This document shows, one piece after another, positions 1-9,705 of a stretch of 22,145 nt of DNA (position 1 is its first letter; each line of letters opens with the position of its first letter). A program made the translations under genes and the position numbers. Source of the DNA: a virus. The DNA lies in the IMG/VR virus record IMGVR_UViG_3300012950_000028, positions 1-22,145 of that record; one strand, 5' to 3'. Under the pieces are notes generated by a model. The model made no database searches. It worked only from the letters and a program-made list of their open reading frames with translations, and had not been told where the DNA came from.

Positions 1-1234
1 CAAGTATGACTGTGAAAGAACAAAACTCATATTGACTTAAGGTTGCATGAACATCAGTAAAGTTGATTGTGAGAGAGGTGTTTGTATCACCAACTGCAAA
101 GGCAATAACGTTTCCATTAAATAATGAATGGTTTGTATTACTTGCGAGATTTCCTGAAATAGAACTATACTTTTCAGCAAGTCCACCCTTAAAGATTGAT
201 GTACCCGTGACTGTTAAATCACCAGCGAACGTGGCGATTCCTGCTGAGTCAATAGTTAGTCTTGTGGAGTTTGATGTTTTAAATAACAAATCACCACCAG
301 TCATCCAATTTTCTAATGCTAAGTCTCCACCGTTATAAGCTATTAACTTGCAATACTGACCACCAGAGAAATCACCATTATCGGCGTCCATATAAATAGT
401 AACATCACCGCTGCCGGTGGATCCTAATAACACTTGGTTGGTACCAGACCGAACACATTTAATGGAGTTCTCAGCTCCACCGTATTCATCGCTATTAATA
501 ATTGCTGAGGTGAACGTGGCGGCTCCTGTATTAAGGATGCTCGCGTTAGCATTACCACTGGAATCACCAGTGCCACCAAAATAAGAATTACCGCCGTACA
601 AGTTATTTGTAGATGTTGAAGCAACTTCAACCTGAGCTGAGCCAGACTTCATCAAACCAGCAAACGTGGCGGCTCCATCAGTTTGGAGATCATCTCCAAT
701 GTAGACATTGCCTCTTACGTCTAGTTTTTGCGTTGGGTAAACTGTGCCAATCCCCACTTCCTTCGCTGACGCATCAACAAAGAATGCATCCGTGTTAATT
801 GTTAGATCACCAGTACTGGTGATATCACCAGTTAATTGAGAAGCAGCAACTGAACCAATAAAATTAGGAGCCTCAAAATCTTTATTACTTACCCACTTAT
901 CCCCAGTTGAGCTGTAAGTAATAGTCTTGTCATCTGCACCCTTCAAAGTTATACCACCAGTATTGGCAGCAGCATCAGTTGTAGATCCCTTAGCAATAAC
1001 AATGTTCTTATCCTCTACCTCAAGTGTGGCAGTATTCAGAATTGTCTGAGTACCGTTGACTGTGAGCGTCCCACTCAGTGTGAGGTCAGCACCAGTTGCA
1101 CCTGCTGCAAGACCACTAGCAGTGCCAACGCTGGTTGCTCCTGTTGCTATGTTATTAACATCACCAGCGAGTTCATTAATCTCTACTCTCTGTTGTTCTA
1201 TTGTAAATGATGTTGATACGTTTCTTAATACCAT
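1..1234 (-). CDS. Tail-fibre-like structural protein, 5' part only (3' end beyond the window)
   Basis: The frame is open from ATG at 1234 to base 1, giving 411 residues with no stop, so the C terminus lies outside the window. A strong ribosome site (AGAGGA, 1245-1250) fixes the start. Residues 11-22 read TIEQQRVEINEL, an N-terminal type I associate with cyanophage structural proteins. Residues about 65-115 hold a beta-rich block (VEDKNIVIAKG ... GGITLKGADDKTITY ... DKWVSN). Residues about 157-178 contain VGIGTVYPTQKLDVRG, a motif frequent in phage fibres that often end in an intramolecular chaperone domain; no such domain is visible here. An A-T-F unit followed by small or beta-prone residues recurs near residues 187, 237 and 333, suggesting a repetitive beta shaft. 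It lies 15 bases after the DUF4815 giant and is probably cotranscribed with it. GC is patchy: 58% in 1081-1140 but 30% in 121-180. A role in host contact is inferred from motifs and context; the specific fibre type is unknown. Confidence 0.8.
   Translation of the reverse strand, partial: MVLRNVSTSFTIEQQRVEINELAGDVNNIATGATSVGTASGLAAGATGADLTLSGTLTVNGTQTILNTATLEVEDKNIVIAKGSTTDAAANTGGITLKGADDKTITYSSTGDKWVSNKDFEAPNFIGSVAASQLTGDITSTGDLTINTDAFFVDASAKEVGIGTVYPTQKLDVRGNVYIGDDLQTDGAATFAGLMKSGSAQVEVASTSTNNLYGGNSYFGGTGDSSGNANASILNTGAATFTSAIINSDEYGGAENSIKCVRSGTNQVLLGSTGSGDVTIYMDADNGDFSGGQYCKLIAYNGGDLALENWMTGGDLLFKTSNSTRLTIDSAGIATFAGDLTVTGTSIFKGGLAEKYSSISGNLASNTNHSLFNGNVIAFAVGDTNTSLTINFTDVHATLSQYEFCSFTVIL
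228..676 (-). repeat. Three in-frame 'ATF' coding repeats in the fibre gene
   Basis: The plus-strand 14-mer AACGTGGCGGCTCC occurs exactly at 513-526 and 663-676, 150 bases (50 codons) apart. A shorter 9-base match (AACGTGGCG) lies at 228-236, 285 bases (95 codons) from the middle copy. All three are in frame and encode (G)AATFAG, (G)AATFTS and IATFAG. The codons are nearly identical while the flanking sequence differs. This fits a repeated beta-shaft unit with a conserved core and possibly recombination between copies. Confidence 0.7.
806..832. repeat. Three alternating 9-base units forming two overlapping 18-base perfect palindromes
   Basis: The unit ATCACCAGT appears at 806-814, its reverse complement ACTGGTGAT at 815-823, and ATCACCAGT again at 824-832. 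Bases 806-823 and 815-832 are therefore each a perfect 18-base palindrome. The segment lies inside the fibre gene and encodes TGD-ITS-TGD on the minus strand, so part of the symmetry may follow from a repeated TGD coding motif. In single-stranded DNA or RNA it could form either of two mutually exclusive hairpins, though with little or no loop. Confidence 0.75.
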
Positions 1235-1244
1235 TGTTTTAGGA

Positions 1245-1250
1245 TCCTCT
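1245..1250 (-). promoter_or_regulatory. Ribosome binding site of the fibre-like gene
   Basis: On the minus strand the sequence reads TAAGAGGATCCTAAAACA followed by ATG at 1234. AGAGGA sits ten bases before the start codon, and its first base is shared with the TAA stop codon of the upstream giant gene. This site decides the fibre start and leaves no room for a separate promoter in the gap. Confidence 0.65.
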
Positions 1251-4200
1251 TAGTATGATGCTACAGCCCTTAGATCCTGGATCTTAGGAACAAATGCGGG
1301 GTTGGTTGACTTCATAATAATCTTAATGGCAAATGATGAAAATTCAGGAAGATTGTCAATACTATAAGTTAACTCTTGATATGAATCTTGTTTTTCAGTA
1401 ATACCGCTAATAGAATTTTCAGCAGTAGCAATTACATCAACATCTGGAATCCCAGTATCATTAAAATAAATCCATTCAATATCTTCAAAGTTTTCCTGTG
1501 AAGAAGACTTCTTAAGTCTATACATCACCGCAACATTATTAATATCAGTAGTATTTAGAGTGATCTTGGTGTCAATAGCAGTGGCTGGATTTTCTATAGA
1601 AACTTCTTTAGTCACATATGTTGCAACATTAGATCCATCCTTAGATTTAGTATCCGAAACATAATCAACACCATCAGAATAGGTAATTTTAGATATCTTA
1701 ACATAATCTTCTGTTCCAGTAGTTTGTCCAGTCCATCCTATGATATCATCCACACGGAAAATATCAGCAATTTGTGATGGAGATAGCCCAACTGCAGTTC
1801 TTGTAAAAATACCAGATCCATGAGATGTATAATCATCACTAATTGGTCTCTTATCATTAACAACCGTCAGAACTTTATTATTACCATTCCATAATACAAC
1901 TGCACCACTTATTAGATTATCATAAGTCTCACTAATTTGAGTAGAATCTCTAACATATACAGTTGATATAGGTGAAGTCTCATTAGGAATAGTAGGTATG
2001 ATTTCAGTAATAGGATCTACAGTAACTACAACCTTAGGAACACCTGCATTTGCTCCTGTAGTATCTGGATTTAAAACAGACTGAGTTTGAGCACTAAACT
2101 TCAGTCCTTCTCCTTGAGTGAAAACGTTTACAGTATCAACTCTTACCGTCAGTCTTGTTCCATCAACTTTAAGAATAGTTCCTGATGCATTAGTAGTAAT
2201 ACCAGAAACTCTCTGATTTGTAGTAATATCAGTAGTAGTACTATTTGTTACTGTAAATGTCCAAACAGGATAGAATTCAATAACCTGATCCCTACGACCA
2301 AATCTATCTTCTTTTCCTTTAGCACTTTCAACTCTATTAGAAATAGTCTTAATAGAAGATCTAGACAGATCAATCAATGGAGATAAATGACTAACAGTAC
2401 TTGAAAGATCAAGTTTATATGTTAAAGATCTATCAATATTATTAGAAGTCTGATTAAGTCTTGATGCAAGAACTTTTTGATTGATAAAATAGAAATCTTC
2501 ATTCAAGAAAGTCTTTTCATAATCAGATTGTGTATATGAAGTAAATGTTCCTAAGTTATCATCTATAGGTGCAATATTTGTTGTTTTAACTGTAGCATCA
2601 ATTTTCGTTTGACTGAATGATAGATTAGGAATAAGAGCATAAATCTTTTCAAACTTTCTATTATAAGAAGCAACAATTCCAGATCCACCACCAAATGCAC
2701 TACTAGAAGCTTTATTAACTGATGCTATATTATAATGATCAATACCTGAATTTGTAACCAAATATAGTTGGTCATTCAATTCTGTTGAGGTGATACCACC
2801 AACATTAATTGATCCCTTAAAGAATACATACGAATTATCACCAGAGACAAACCCATTGTTTGAATGATTAACTTTAACAATTGATCTATTATTCTTAAAG
2901 AGGTTTGATGTAGCAGTTGATTCCGAATCTGCATAAGTTTCAATTGGATTAGTATCTAATAATTCAAATCCAAGATCATCATTAGTAAGAAGCAGTGAAG
3001 CAGATCTTGATGTGTCAAATTCTGCACGATGTAAACTAAACTTAAGATCTTCAAATAGATCCTCTGTCCAAGCATTAGTATTCTGAGACTTAAATAGAGA
3101 ACCTAAAGCAGGTTGTGTTGTGACAGTTGTACTTGTAGCAATCTCTGTCTCACCAAGTTTGGATGCCCATACAAGGTAATCAATAGAGTCTGTCTCAAGA
3201 ACAAGAGCATACTCAGTATCATTCTGTAAATAAACAGGATAATCAAACGTAAACTTAGTTGGAGTTGTAGAATCAGTTACTCCAGCCTCATCAATAGCAA
3301 TACCCATACGAACTGCTGGTGTATCAAGAGTAATGGAAGACTCAATTATTGCACCAGAATTTCCAGTTCCTGTACCACGTATAATAACTGCTGGTGGTTC
3401 AGTATACTCTGAACCTGAAAGAACGATTTCAGTATAATATACCTTACCGTTAGAAACTCTGACTGTAGCAGTTGAATTACCACCACCAGGAAGTTGAGGA
3501 CTCTCAATAGTTACAATTGCAGAATCATAACCAGTACCTTGATTAGTTACATAAAGATCAGTAACTCTACCAGAATCTTTGACAATTTTTAAAGATATAT
3601 TAGTATTATCAGCATTATTTGTAGCAATCAATGATGGTACTGAAAGTATTTCATCTTGCTTAAAGGAAGTACCATTATGATTATCTAAAACTAAAGTATA
3701 TACCTGATCACTTGATAATGAGAATTTATCGGAAGAAGATGCAGTAACTTCAATATTATTCTTGTCAAATACACGAGAAATAGGACCAGAAGCATTAGAA
3801 GATGCTCCTGTTACTTTCTCTCCTTTTGTCACACTAAGAGTATCACTAGCAACAACCCTCAAATAGGTATCAGGAGTAATAACAGTTTGTGTTCCAGGAA
3901 CAATATTTTTGCCAGGCTTACTACTCTGTACATCTGTTAGATATACTCTAATAGGAATCTTATTACTCTTAGAATTAAAGAATAAATCAACACCTGTTGT
4001 AAAGACCCCACCTTCAAATCCATCTACAGTAAATGTTTGTGCAAGTGGATTTGGCCTAATTGGATTTTCTGTATTGCTGTTAGTTACCTGTGTTCCCTCA
4101 TTTGACTTGAAGAATGCTGGCGAAGTTGAAATAATAGAAGAAGGATTCTCTGGAATTAATCCTGTAGCATAGTATTTAACTTCAGCATATGTTTCTACAT

Positions 4201-7200
4201 CATCTTTAGAAGCATCACTAATACTAGATGTAAACCTTATTGTCTTAGCACCAGTAGTAAATCGTACTTCATTCGCATTAGCATCATAATCTACTTTATT
4301 AACATCACCTGGCCATACACTGTTCTCTCTAGGTGGTTGACCAGCAGGAATTAAAATAACACCACTAGCGTTACCATTCTCATCTGTAGTTACAGATCCA
4401 TTGAAAGATGTTAAAGAATTACCAGCAATTCCTGTATACCTATTATCAGGATTAACCCAACGACTAATATCTTGTCCTTCCATAAAGACATAGATCTTTG
4501 TATTTGGCTTTAACCGATTAATAACATACTTAACAGGAACACTTCTAGCAAAGAATGAAAGCGATGTTGCTACGACACTAGAACCAATTCCCTTTGAAGA
4601 AACTCCTTTCGCAATCTCATTATTCTCAGGACTAATATTTGAAGAACTACCTACAGAAGCAGCAGTAACAGTTGAATCTGATAGATCAGTGTTTATATCA
4701 GAGAATGAACCAATATTAAAGAAAGATCTATTTGCACCTATCCAATTAATTTTATATGAATTATAGAGACTTGAGAATGCATCTCTAATATTACTCTTAG
4801 AAAGGAATATAGAATATAAATTTGTATTATTATCAATTACTAAAGGTGCTACTGAATTATCATACCAAGAATCTACGGTTGGTCCAATAAATGAATCACC
4901 AACATACTGTAGAACCACAAATGGGTTTGGATTAATAGTTTTAGTAGCAAAATCATTACCAAGTAACTTCAATTCTGTATATGGAAGAGTAATACGATCT
5001 CCAGTTTTCTTATAACCAGCAGTATTCCTTTGATCATCTCTTGTATTAACTTCTATTAACTTAAATGAATCCTCATTTGACTGAGATCTCATAACAGATT
5101 GTTGTGTATCAACTGAACACTTATAATCAGATGACTGAAGTGATCCAATACGATGAGTCTCAAAATTGTCAACAATGAAACCACTCTTAAAGCGATTAAC
5201 ACCAGAACCATCAATGATCTGCATATTTAATGCTTGCTGTTCTAGAATACTAAGTGTTGTATAGTATTCCAAACGTTCAATACGCTTCTCAAGTTTACCG
5301 ATGTCACGCATCGTATAACGCTTGTTATCAACTGGAACTATTCTTACATCCTTATTTGATTGAGTGTATGCAGGAACATAAACATAATATAGTGGAATAG
5401 CATCATTAATAGGATCAGGTTTAGATGGATTAAGAGAAGAATTTCCTGCCTTAACTAAGAAAGAACCTTTCTTATCTAAGAATACACCATCAATCCTATT
5501 AAGATATTGAGTCTGTGTAAATGAGAATGTATATTCTAAGTTTGAATCTGGAGCAGGAGTACTAGAAATAATACCACCAGATCCAGAGAATGACCTTGTA
5601 TTAGTAGATCCAAGTAAAGAATTATCTTGATAACCAGAAATGATAGCGTTATTGTCAACCTTAGGTCTGAAATCTAAAACATCCTTAAGTGAAATTTTTC
5701 CTAAAGCAGGAGAATTGTAAGTAGGAATATCTTCTGGACCAACTCCAGCTTCATGTAGATAAGAATCTACCGTACAGAAATCACCTTGAGTATGATCAAA
5801 ATAATCAAAACAAATAACTAGTTGTCCGTTAGGAGATTCAAATCCTGGTTTTAATATAATTCTTGATACATCATAAACAGTATCTCTTTGTCCATTATCA
5901 AAAGTAAATCTGTTACTGACATCAGTACCAGTAACAAGATTTCCACTCTTGTCTATAGTTGGAGGATCTTGTGTAGAACCTTCATAAACATACTTCAGTT
6001 TATAAGCATCAGAATATGTGTATATCTCAACACTCTGAGTATCATAATCTTTTCCACGGAAAGGAATAATTCTATCTCCAGGAGATACAACAACAATCCT
6101 CTTATTAATAATTGATGTCTTGAGCCTTGGTTTTGCCTTATTAATTTCTAAAGTAGCAGTCAATTTCAATACTGGGAAATTTGATCCAGTCATTGTGCCA
6201 AAATAAGTATCTGGCAAATCTATTACAACACTTCCAGAAGTCAGACCACTTGTTGCATCAGTAGATGCTGAAATATTAACTTGATCTGATGTGATATAAA
6301 CAATATCTCCATTGACTATATCAGAAGCACCACCTTTATCTAAAACTGTTATGAGGAAATTACTTTCATCAAAAGTAACAAATCTCTGCGTTCCAAAAGG
6401 TAATTGAGCAGCAAATGTGATACGTCCACCACTACTGTTACCTTCACTAATAAAATCTCTCCTCAAATAGTGTTTAATCTTAGAATCTTCACTATCTGCA
6501 ACTATAGAACTAACTTCTTTTGTTCCAGTCTTATAAAGAAGAGTTCCTTGATTGAAATTACTAATAGAAGGACGAACCCTAACAACACTAGTATTGCTTA
6601 TATTCTCAGGTAATGCTCTATCAAAATAAATTCTTGATTTCAATACACCAGAGGGTTTTGTCGCATACTGAACTACACAACGAACAATTGTATCCGTTGT
6701 ATCTGAAAATAGAACAAGATCTCCTTGTTGTAGTATCTTTGTACTATCTCCACCAAATCCATTACACTCAATATACTTTCTTCCCTTATCACCACTAAAT
6801 GTAAAGTCTGTTATGGGAGTAATCTCTGTATACTTCTCTTTATTGATTTCAATATCAGCAGTATACTTATTAGAATTACTAGAACCAAATTCAGAATAGA
6901 ATGACTTGACATTCTGTGGAGTGTATGTTGTTACTGCATTTCTAACAAGAACAGGAGTAATTACTGCTGCTGTATGTGGATCTGCAGCACCACTCTTCTG
7001 TTTCACACTAATAACAGGTGGTCTAGAATACTCAACATCAACGAACTGCCTATTTACAATCGTTGCTGCAAGAACTTTTTCACTAGTGTTTATTTTTACA
7101 TCAATCTTAGAAGAATCATAATTTACTCCATCAATTGTAATAGTAGAACCAACTTGATAACCTGCTCCCCTATTAGTAACAATAAAATGGGAAATTGTAT

Positions 7201-9682
7201 TGTTTTTAGCAACTCTTATAGAAGTATTCTTTTCATCTCTGATAATCTCACCAGATTTAAAAGTACCAAATAAGGTTTTCACCATCAAGGTTCTGTTCTT
7301 ACTGAAAGACCCTCCACTAGTACCCTCTACAACACCGTATGCGCCGCTGTCAAGACCGTAAACATAGTATCCAGGTAGAAACGCACTACCACCAGTAATG
7401 GTGTCGTCTAAGACGATTTTAGTAAAGAATTGAGGATCAAAGTAAGATAGTCCAAAAGTAGTATTATAAACCGAAGTTCCATCATCTTTCCTACCTTTAG
7501 AAAGTATAATATCAGTATCGGTATTAAATCCTGTACCTCTTTCAATTAAAGTAAAATTACTTGGTTTTGTTATACCAATAATTGGTGTAATAGTTTCATT
7601 GTAATCTTTAATTACTCCAAAGATATTACTGTCATTTTCACCATCAATCTTTGTTCTGTAAAGTTCTCTATCACCACTAACATGCTCTGGATCATATTCA
7701 GTGAAGAAATCATCAAGAAGATTCTTATCTCCAGCAACAGTTAATTCAAGATATGTTTTACTACCAATTTCTGGTCTAATAACTTCAGTATATGCGATTA
7801 CATCAATAGGAGAAATAGTATCAGGAACCTCACTAGAATTCCTTCCCTGAACCCAATATAAAGTTGATAATGCTGTCAATCTTTCATCATAAGTATCTGT
7901 TGCATCAGTACCAGATATAGTATTTACTGTAACAGTAATAACAGCACCACCGCCACCACCCAAATCAGAATCAGCAATACCTACAGTATCGTTAGCAGCA
8001 TATCCTGACCCTGCAGTCAGTAAAGTAAGAGTTGGAGTTCCATCAGCAGATACAACAACATTAAACGTTGCACCAGCACCACTACCAGTAGTCGCAGTAG
8101 ATGCTACACCATTATATACTCCTTGAGTTCTAGACCCATCAGCAACACCACTGTGAGTGTATGCACCCATACCACTAGAGGCTCCATTCAATGTGCTTAG
8201 GTTTACATTAGTGGAAACCTCAACATAAATTGTTTTAATTCCTTGATTTTGATCAAAAACCAATCCTCTACGAGATTTTGTCTGTTTAGAATCATTAGAA
8301 GATTCTGTTCCATTCAACCCAATAGATCCATCATTAAAAACTGAAGATAGATAAACATTTGGATATGCAGTTAATTGAGATCCATCTGCATTAAGTGGAA
8401 CACTTCCATAAGAATTTGTAACCTTATATGTTGGAAGACCAGCAGTTTTTAAACGAATATCTTCTCTATTAAGAGTTTCCCTTGCCTTCTCTATAGGTAA
8501 ATACTTTGTTTCCTTATTGACAATTTCATATCCTTTCACATATGCTTTGCCAGAACCAATACTAGCCAACAAATGATTCTGTGCTATCTCAGGTTGGAGA
8601 CCATTTACAAGTCCAAAGTCATCTAATGGATATACTCCAAGATTTCCATTCTGTTGGTAATACTCTCTAATATTGATAGAAAAATCATCAACAACATAAT
8701 CACCAGACTCATCATAAGTCCTTCTTGCTAAAGTTTGATCAACAAGAGAGTAGTCTGTTTGTACTACTTGACTCTGAATAGACCCTTTCTTAATAGAGAG
8801 TAATTGAATAAAATTCTTATCTGTAATTTCATTTAACTCATATTTTGTAAGAGTAAGTGAAATCTGTAATCTATGAGCTCCTGGAGCACTATAATTACTA
8901 GAACCAGATGCATTGTCATATAAAGTAGAATTCTGTTCTGCAGTTATTAAGTTTTCGGATATCTTAAAACCAACTTTTGCAGAAGGTTTGTCGTAATAAT
9001 TATCAATTAACAACAACTCTTCACTATTTCTTACAAAATATCCATTAACAAAATAAATTCCTTCTTCTACCTGAACAGCAGAAGCATATCCCATTGCAGG
9101 ACTCTCTAATGACGTTGTAACGCCAGTGTCAGGATCAGTAACAGAAATACTAGTAGGAAGTACGCTTCCATCGGTTCCAACCACTAGGAGTGGTGTATTA
9201 ACGCCATCTACGACCTCTAGGGTCTCACCTTGTCTAAAGGTATCTTCATTACCTGCATCACCACTATTTGTGTAATTAACATACACAATATCAGAAGCAG
9301 TTTCTATTGCAACAGCAGCATCTATAACTGTAGCAACAACACCAGAGGTTAATCCTTTTAATTGCTGTCCTTTTAGTTGAGTAATATCATACTTCTTATA
9401 AACTATCTGACCATCTACATTTGTAGGTATCTCTGATACCGAAGATAATTTAACAAAAGATAGTTTAGTATTGATTCCAACCTCACCAGGGATAACAAGT
9501 TCTCCCTGTTTAAAAGCATACTTACCAAATTGCTCAATCTGATTCTGAAGAATAGACTGTAACTGGGTTAACTCCCTCGCTTGGATAGAATATCCAGGAC
9601 GAAAGAGTACCTTGTAAAAGTTATTATCCTGTGCAAAATCGTCGTAGTACGGAGCTACATTAAGGTTCGTCTTTTGAGGCAT
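1250..9682 (-). CDS. Giant DUF4815-type virion structural protein (2810 aa), in the T4 gp9/gp10 position
   Basis: ATG at 9682 starts 23 bases after gp8 ends; a modest AGAG lies upstream (minus strand AGAGACAAAGTGAG-ATG). Residues about 6-52 (NVAPYYDDF ... FRPGYSIQARELTQLQ ... QNQIEQFG) are the signature of the DUF4815 family of phage structural proteins. Further landmarks: a TQGVYNGV ... GSGYAANDTVGI beta insertion at about 506-591, a GxYVYGLDSGAYGVVEG module near 771-826, KDVLDFRPKVD near 1331, a short coiled-coil candidate (RDIGKLEKRIERLEYY) near 1455-1487, MEGQDISRWVNP near 1731, a second run of GxGY/YTEPPAVII repeats near 2050-2090, and ALVLETDSIDYLVWASKLG near 2155. The tail (FAIKIIMKSTNP ... 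VPKIQDLRAVA) matches an ending I recall from cyanophage structural proteins. No signal peptide or membrane segment is evident. Expected role: baseplate or peripheral tail structure. I do not see T4 gp9 or gp10 sequence, so equivalence rests on position only. Confidence 0.85.
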   Translation of the reverse strand: MPQKTNLNVAPYYDDFAQDNNFYKVLFRPGYSIQARELTQLQSILQNQIEQFGKYAFKQGELVIPGEVGINTKLSFVKLSSVSEIPTNVDGQIVYKKYDITQLKGQQLKGLTSGVVATVIDAAVAIETASDIVYVNYTNSGDAGNEDTFRQGETLEVVDGVNTPLLVVGTDGSVLPTSISVTDPDTGVTTSLESPAMGYASAVQVEEGIYFVNGYFVRNSEELLLIDNYYDKPSAKVGFKISENLITAEQNSTLYDNASGSSNYSAPGAHRLQISLTLTKYELNEITDKNFIQLLSIKKGSIQSQVVQTDYSLVDQTLARRTYDESGDYVVDDFSINIREYYQQNGNLGVYPLDDFGLVNGLQPEIAQNHLLASIGSGKAYVKGYEIVNKETKYLPIEKARETLNREDIRLKTAGLPTYKVTNSYGSVPLNADGSQLTAYPNVYLSSVFNDGSIGLNGTESSNDSKQTKSRRGLVFDQNQGIKTIYVEVSTNVNLSTLNGASSGMGAYTHSGVADGSRTQGVYNGVASTATTGSGAGATFNVVVSADGTPTLTLLTAGSGYAANDTVGIADSDLGGGGGAVITVTVNTISGTDATDTYDERLTALSTLYWVQGRNSSEVPDTISPIDVIAYTEVIRPEIGSKTYLELTVAGDKNLLDDFFTEYDPEHVSGDRELYRTKIDGENDSNIFGVIKDYNETITPIIGITKPSNFTLIERGTGFNTDTDIILSKGRKDDGTSVYNTTFGLSYFDPQFFTKIVLDDTITGGSAFLPGYYVYGLDSGAYGVVEGTSGGSFSKNRTLMVKTLFGTFKSGEIIRDEKNTSIRVAKNNTISHFIVTNRGAGYQVGSTITIDGVNYDSSKIDVKINTSEKVLAATIVNRQFVDVEYSRPPVISVKQKSGAADPHTAAVITPVLVRNAVTTYTPQNVKSFYSEFGSSNSNKYTADIEINKEKYTEITPITDFTFSGDKGRKYIECNGFGGDSTKILQQGDLVLFSDTTDTIVRCVVQYATKPSGVLKSRIYFDRALPENISNTSVVRVRPSISNFNQGTLLYKTGTKEVSSIVADSEDSKIKHYLRRDFISEGNSSGGRITFAAQLPFGTQRFVTFDESNFLITVLDKGGASDIVNGDIVYITSDQVNISASTDATSGLTSGSVVIDLPDTYFGTMTGSNFPVLKLTATLEINKAKPRLKTSIINKRIVVVSPGDRIIPFRGKDYDTQSVEIYTYSDAYKLKYVYEGSTQDPPTIDKSGNLVTGTDVSNRFTFDNGQRDTVYDVSRIILKPGFESPNGQLVICFDYFDHTQGDFCTVDSYLHEAGVGPEDIPTYNSPALGKISLKDVLDFRPKVDNNAIISGYQDNSLLGSTNTRSFSGSGGIISSTPAPDSNLEYTFSFTQTQYLNRIDGVFLDKKGSFLVKAGNSSLNPSKPDPINDAIPLYYVYVPAYTQSNKDVRIVPVDNKRYTMRDIGKLEKRIERLEYYTTLSILEQQALNMQIIDGSGVNRFKSGFIVDNFETHRIGSLQSSDYKCSVDTQQSVMRSQSNEDSFKLIEVNTRDDQRNTAGYKKTGDRITLPYTELKLLGNDFATKTINPNPFVVLQYVGDSFIGPTVDSWYDNSVAPLVIDNNTNLYSIFLSKSNIRDAFSSLYNSYKINWIGANRSFFNIGSFSDINTDLSDSTVTAASVGSSSNISPENNEIAKGVSSKGIGSSVVATSLSFFARSVPVKYVINRLKPNTKIYVFMEGQDISRWVNPDNRYTGIAGNSLTSFNGSVTTDENGNASGVILIPAGQPPRENSVWPGDVNKVDYDANANEVRFTTGAKTIRFTSSISDASKDDVETYAEVKYYATGLIPENPSSIISTSPAFFKSNEGTQVTNSNTENPIRPNPLAQTFTVDGFEGGVFTTGVDLFFNSKSNKIPIRVYLTDVQSSKPGKNIVPGTQTVITPDTYLRVVASDTLSVTKGEKVTGASSNASGPISRVFDKNNIEVTASSSDKFSLSSDQVYTLVLDNHNGTSFKQDEILSVPSLIATNNADNTNISLKIVKDSGRVTDLYVTNQGTGYDSAIVTIESPQLPGGGNSTATVRVSNGKVYYTEIVLSGSEYTEPPAVIIRGTGTGNSGAIIESSITLDTPAVRMGIAIDEAGVTDSTTPTKFTFDYPVYLQNDTEYALVLETDSIDYLVWASKLGETEIATSTTVTTQPALGSLFKSQNTNAWTEDLFEDLKFSLHRAEFDTSRSASLLLTNDDLGFELLDTNPIETYADSESTATSNLFKNNRSIVKVNHSNNGFVSGDNSYVFFKGSINVGGITSTELNDQLYLVTNSGIDHYNIASVNKASSSAFGGGSGIVASYNRKFEKIYALIPNLSFSQTKIDATVKTTNIAPIDDNLGTFTSYTQSDYEKTFLNEDFYFINQKVLASRLNQTSNNIDRSLTYKLDLSSTVSHLSPLIDLSRSSIKTISNRVESAKGKEDRFGRRDQVIEFYPVWTFTVTNSTTTDITTNQRVSGITTNASGTILKVDGTRLTVRVDTVNVFTQGEGLKFSAQTQSVLNPDTTGANAGVPKVVVTVDPITEIIPTIPNETSPISTVYVRDSTQISETYDNLISGAVVLWNGNNKVLTVVNDKRPISDDYTSHGSGIFTRTAVGLSPSQIADIFRVDDIIGWTGQTTGTEDYVKISKITYSDGVDYVSDTKSKDGSNVATYVTKEVSIENPATAIDTKITLNTTDINNVAVMYRLKKSSSQENFEDIEWIYFNDTGIPDVDVIATAENSISGITEKQDSYQELTYSIDNLPEFSSFAIKIIMKSTNPAFVPKIQDLRAVASY

Positions 9683-9705
9683 CTCACTTTGTCTCTAGTT
9701 TTAAA

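Noticed and set aside
391-398. TATAAATA late-promoter octamer on the plus strand
   Set aside because: It lies inside the minus-strand fibre gene and encodes Ile-Tyr-Met there. A plus-strand transcript would be antisense with no plus-strand gene ahead, so a chance match is more likely.
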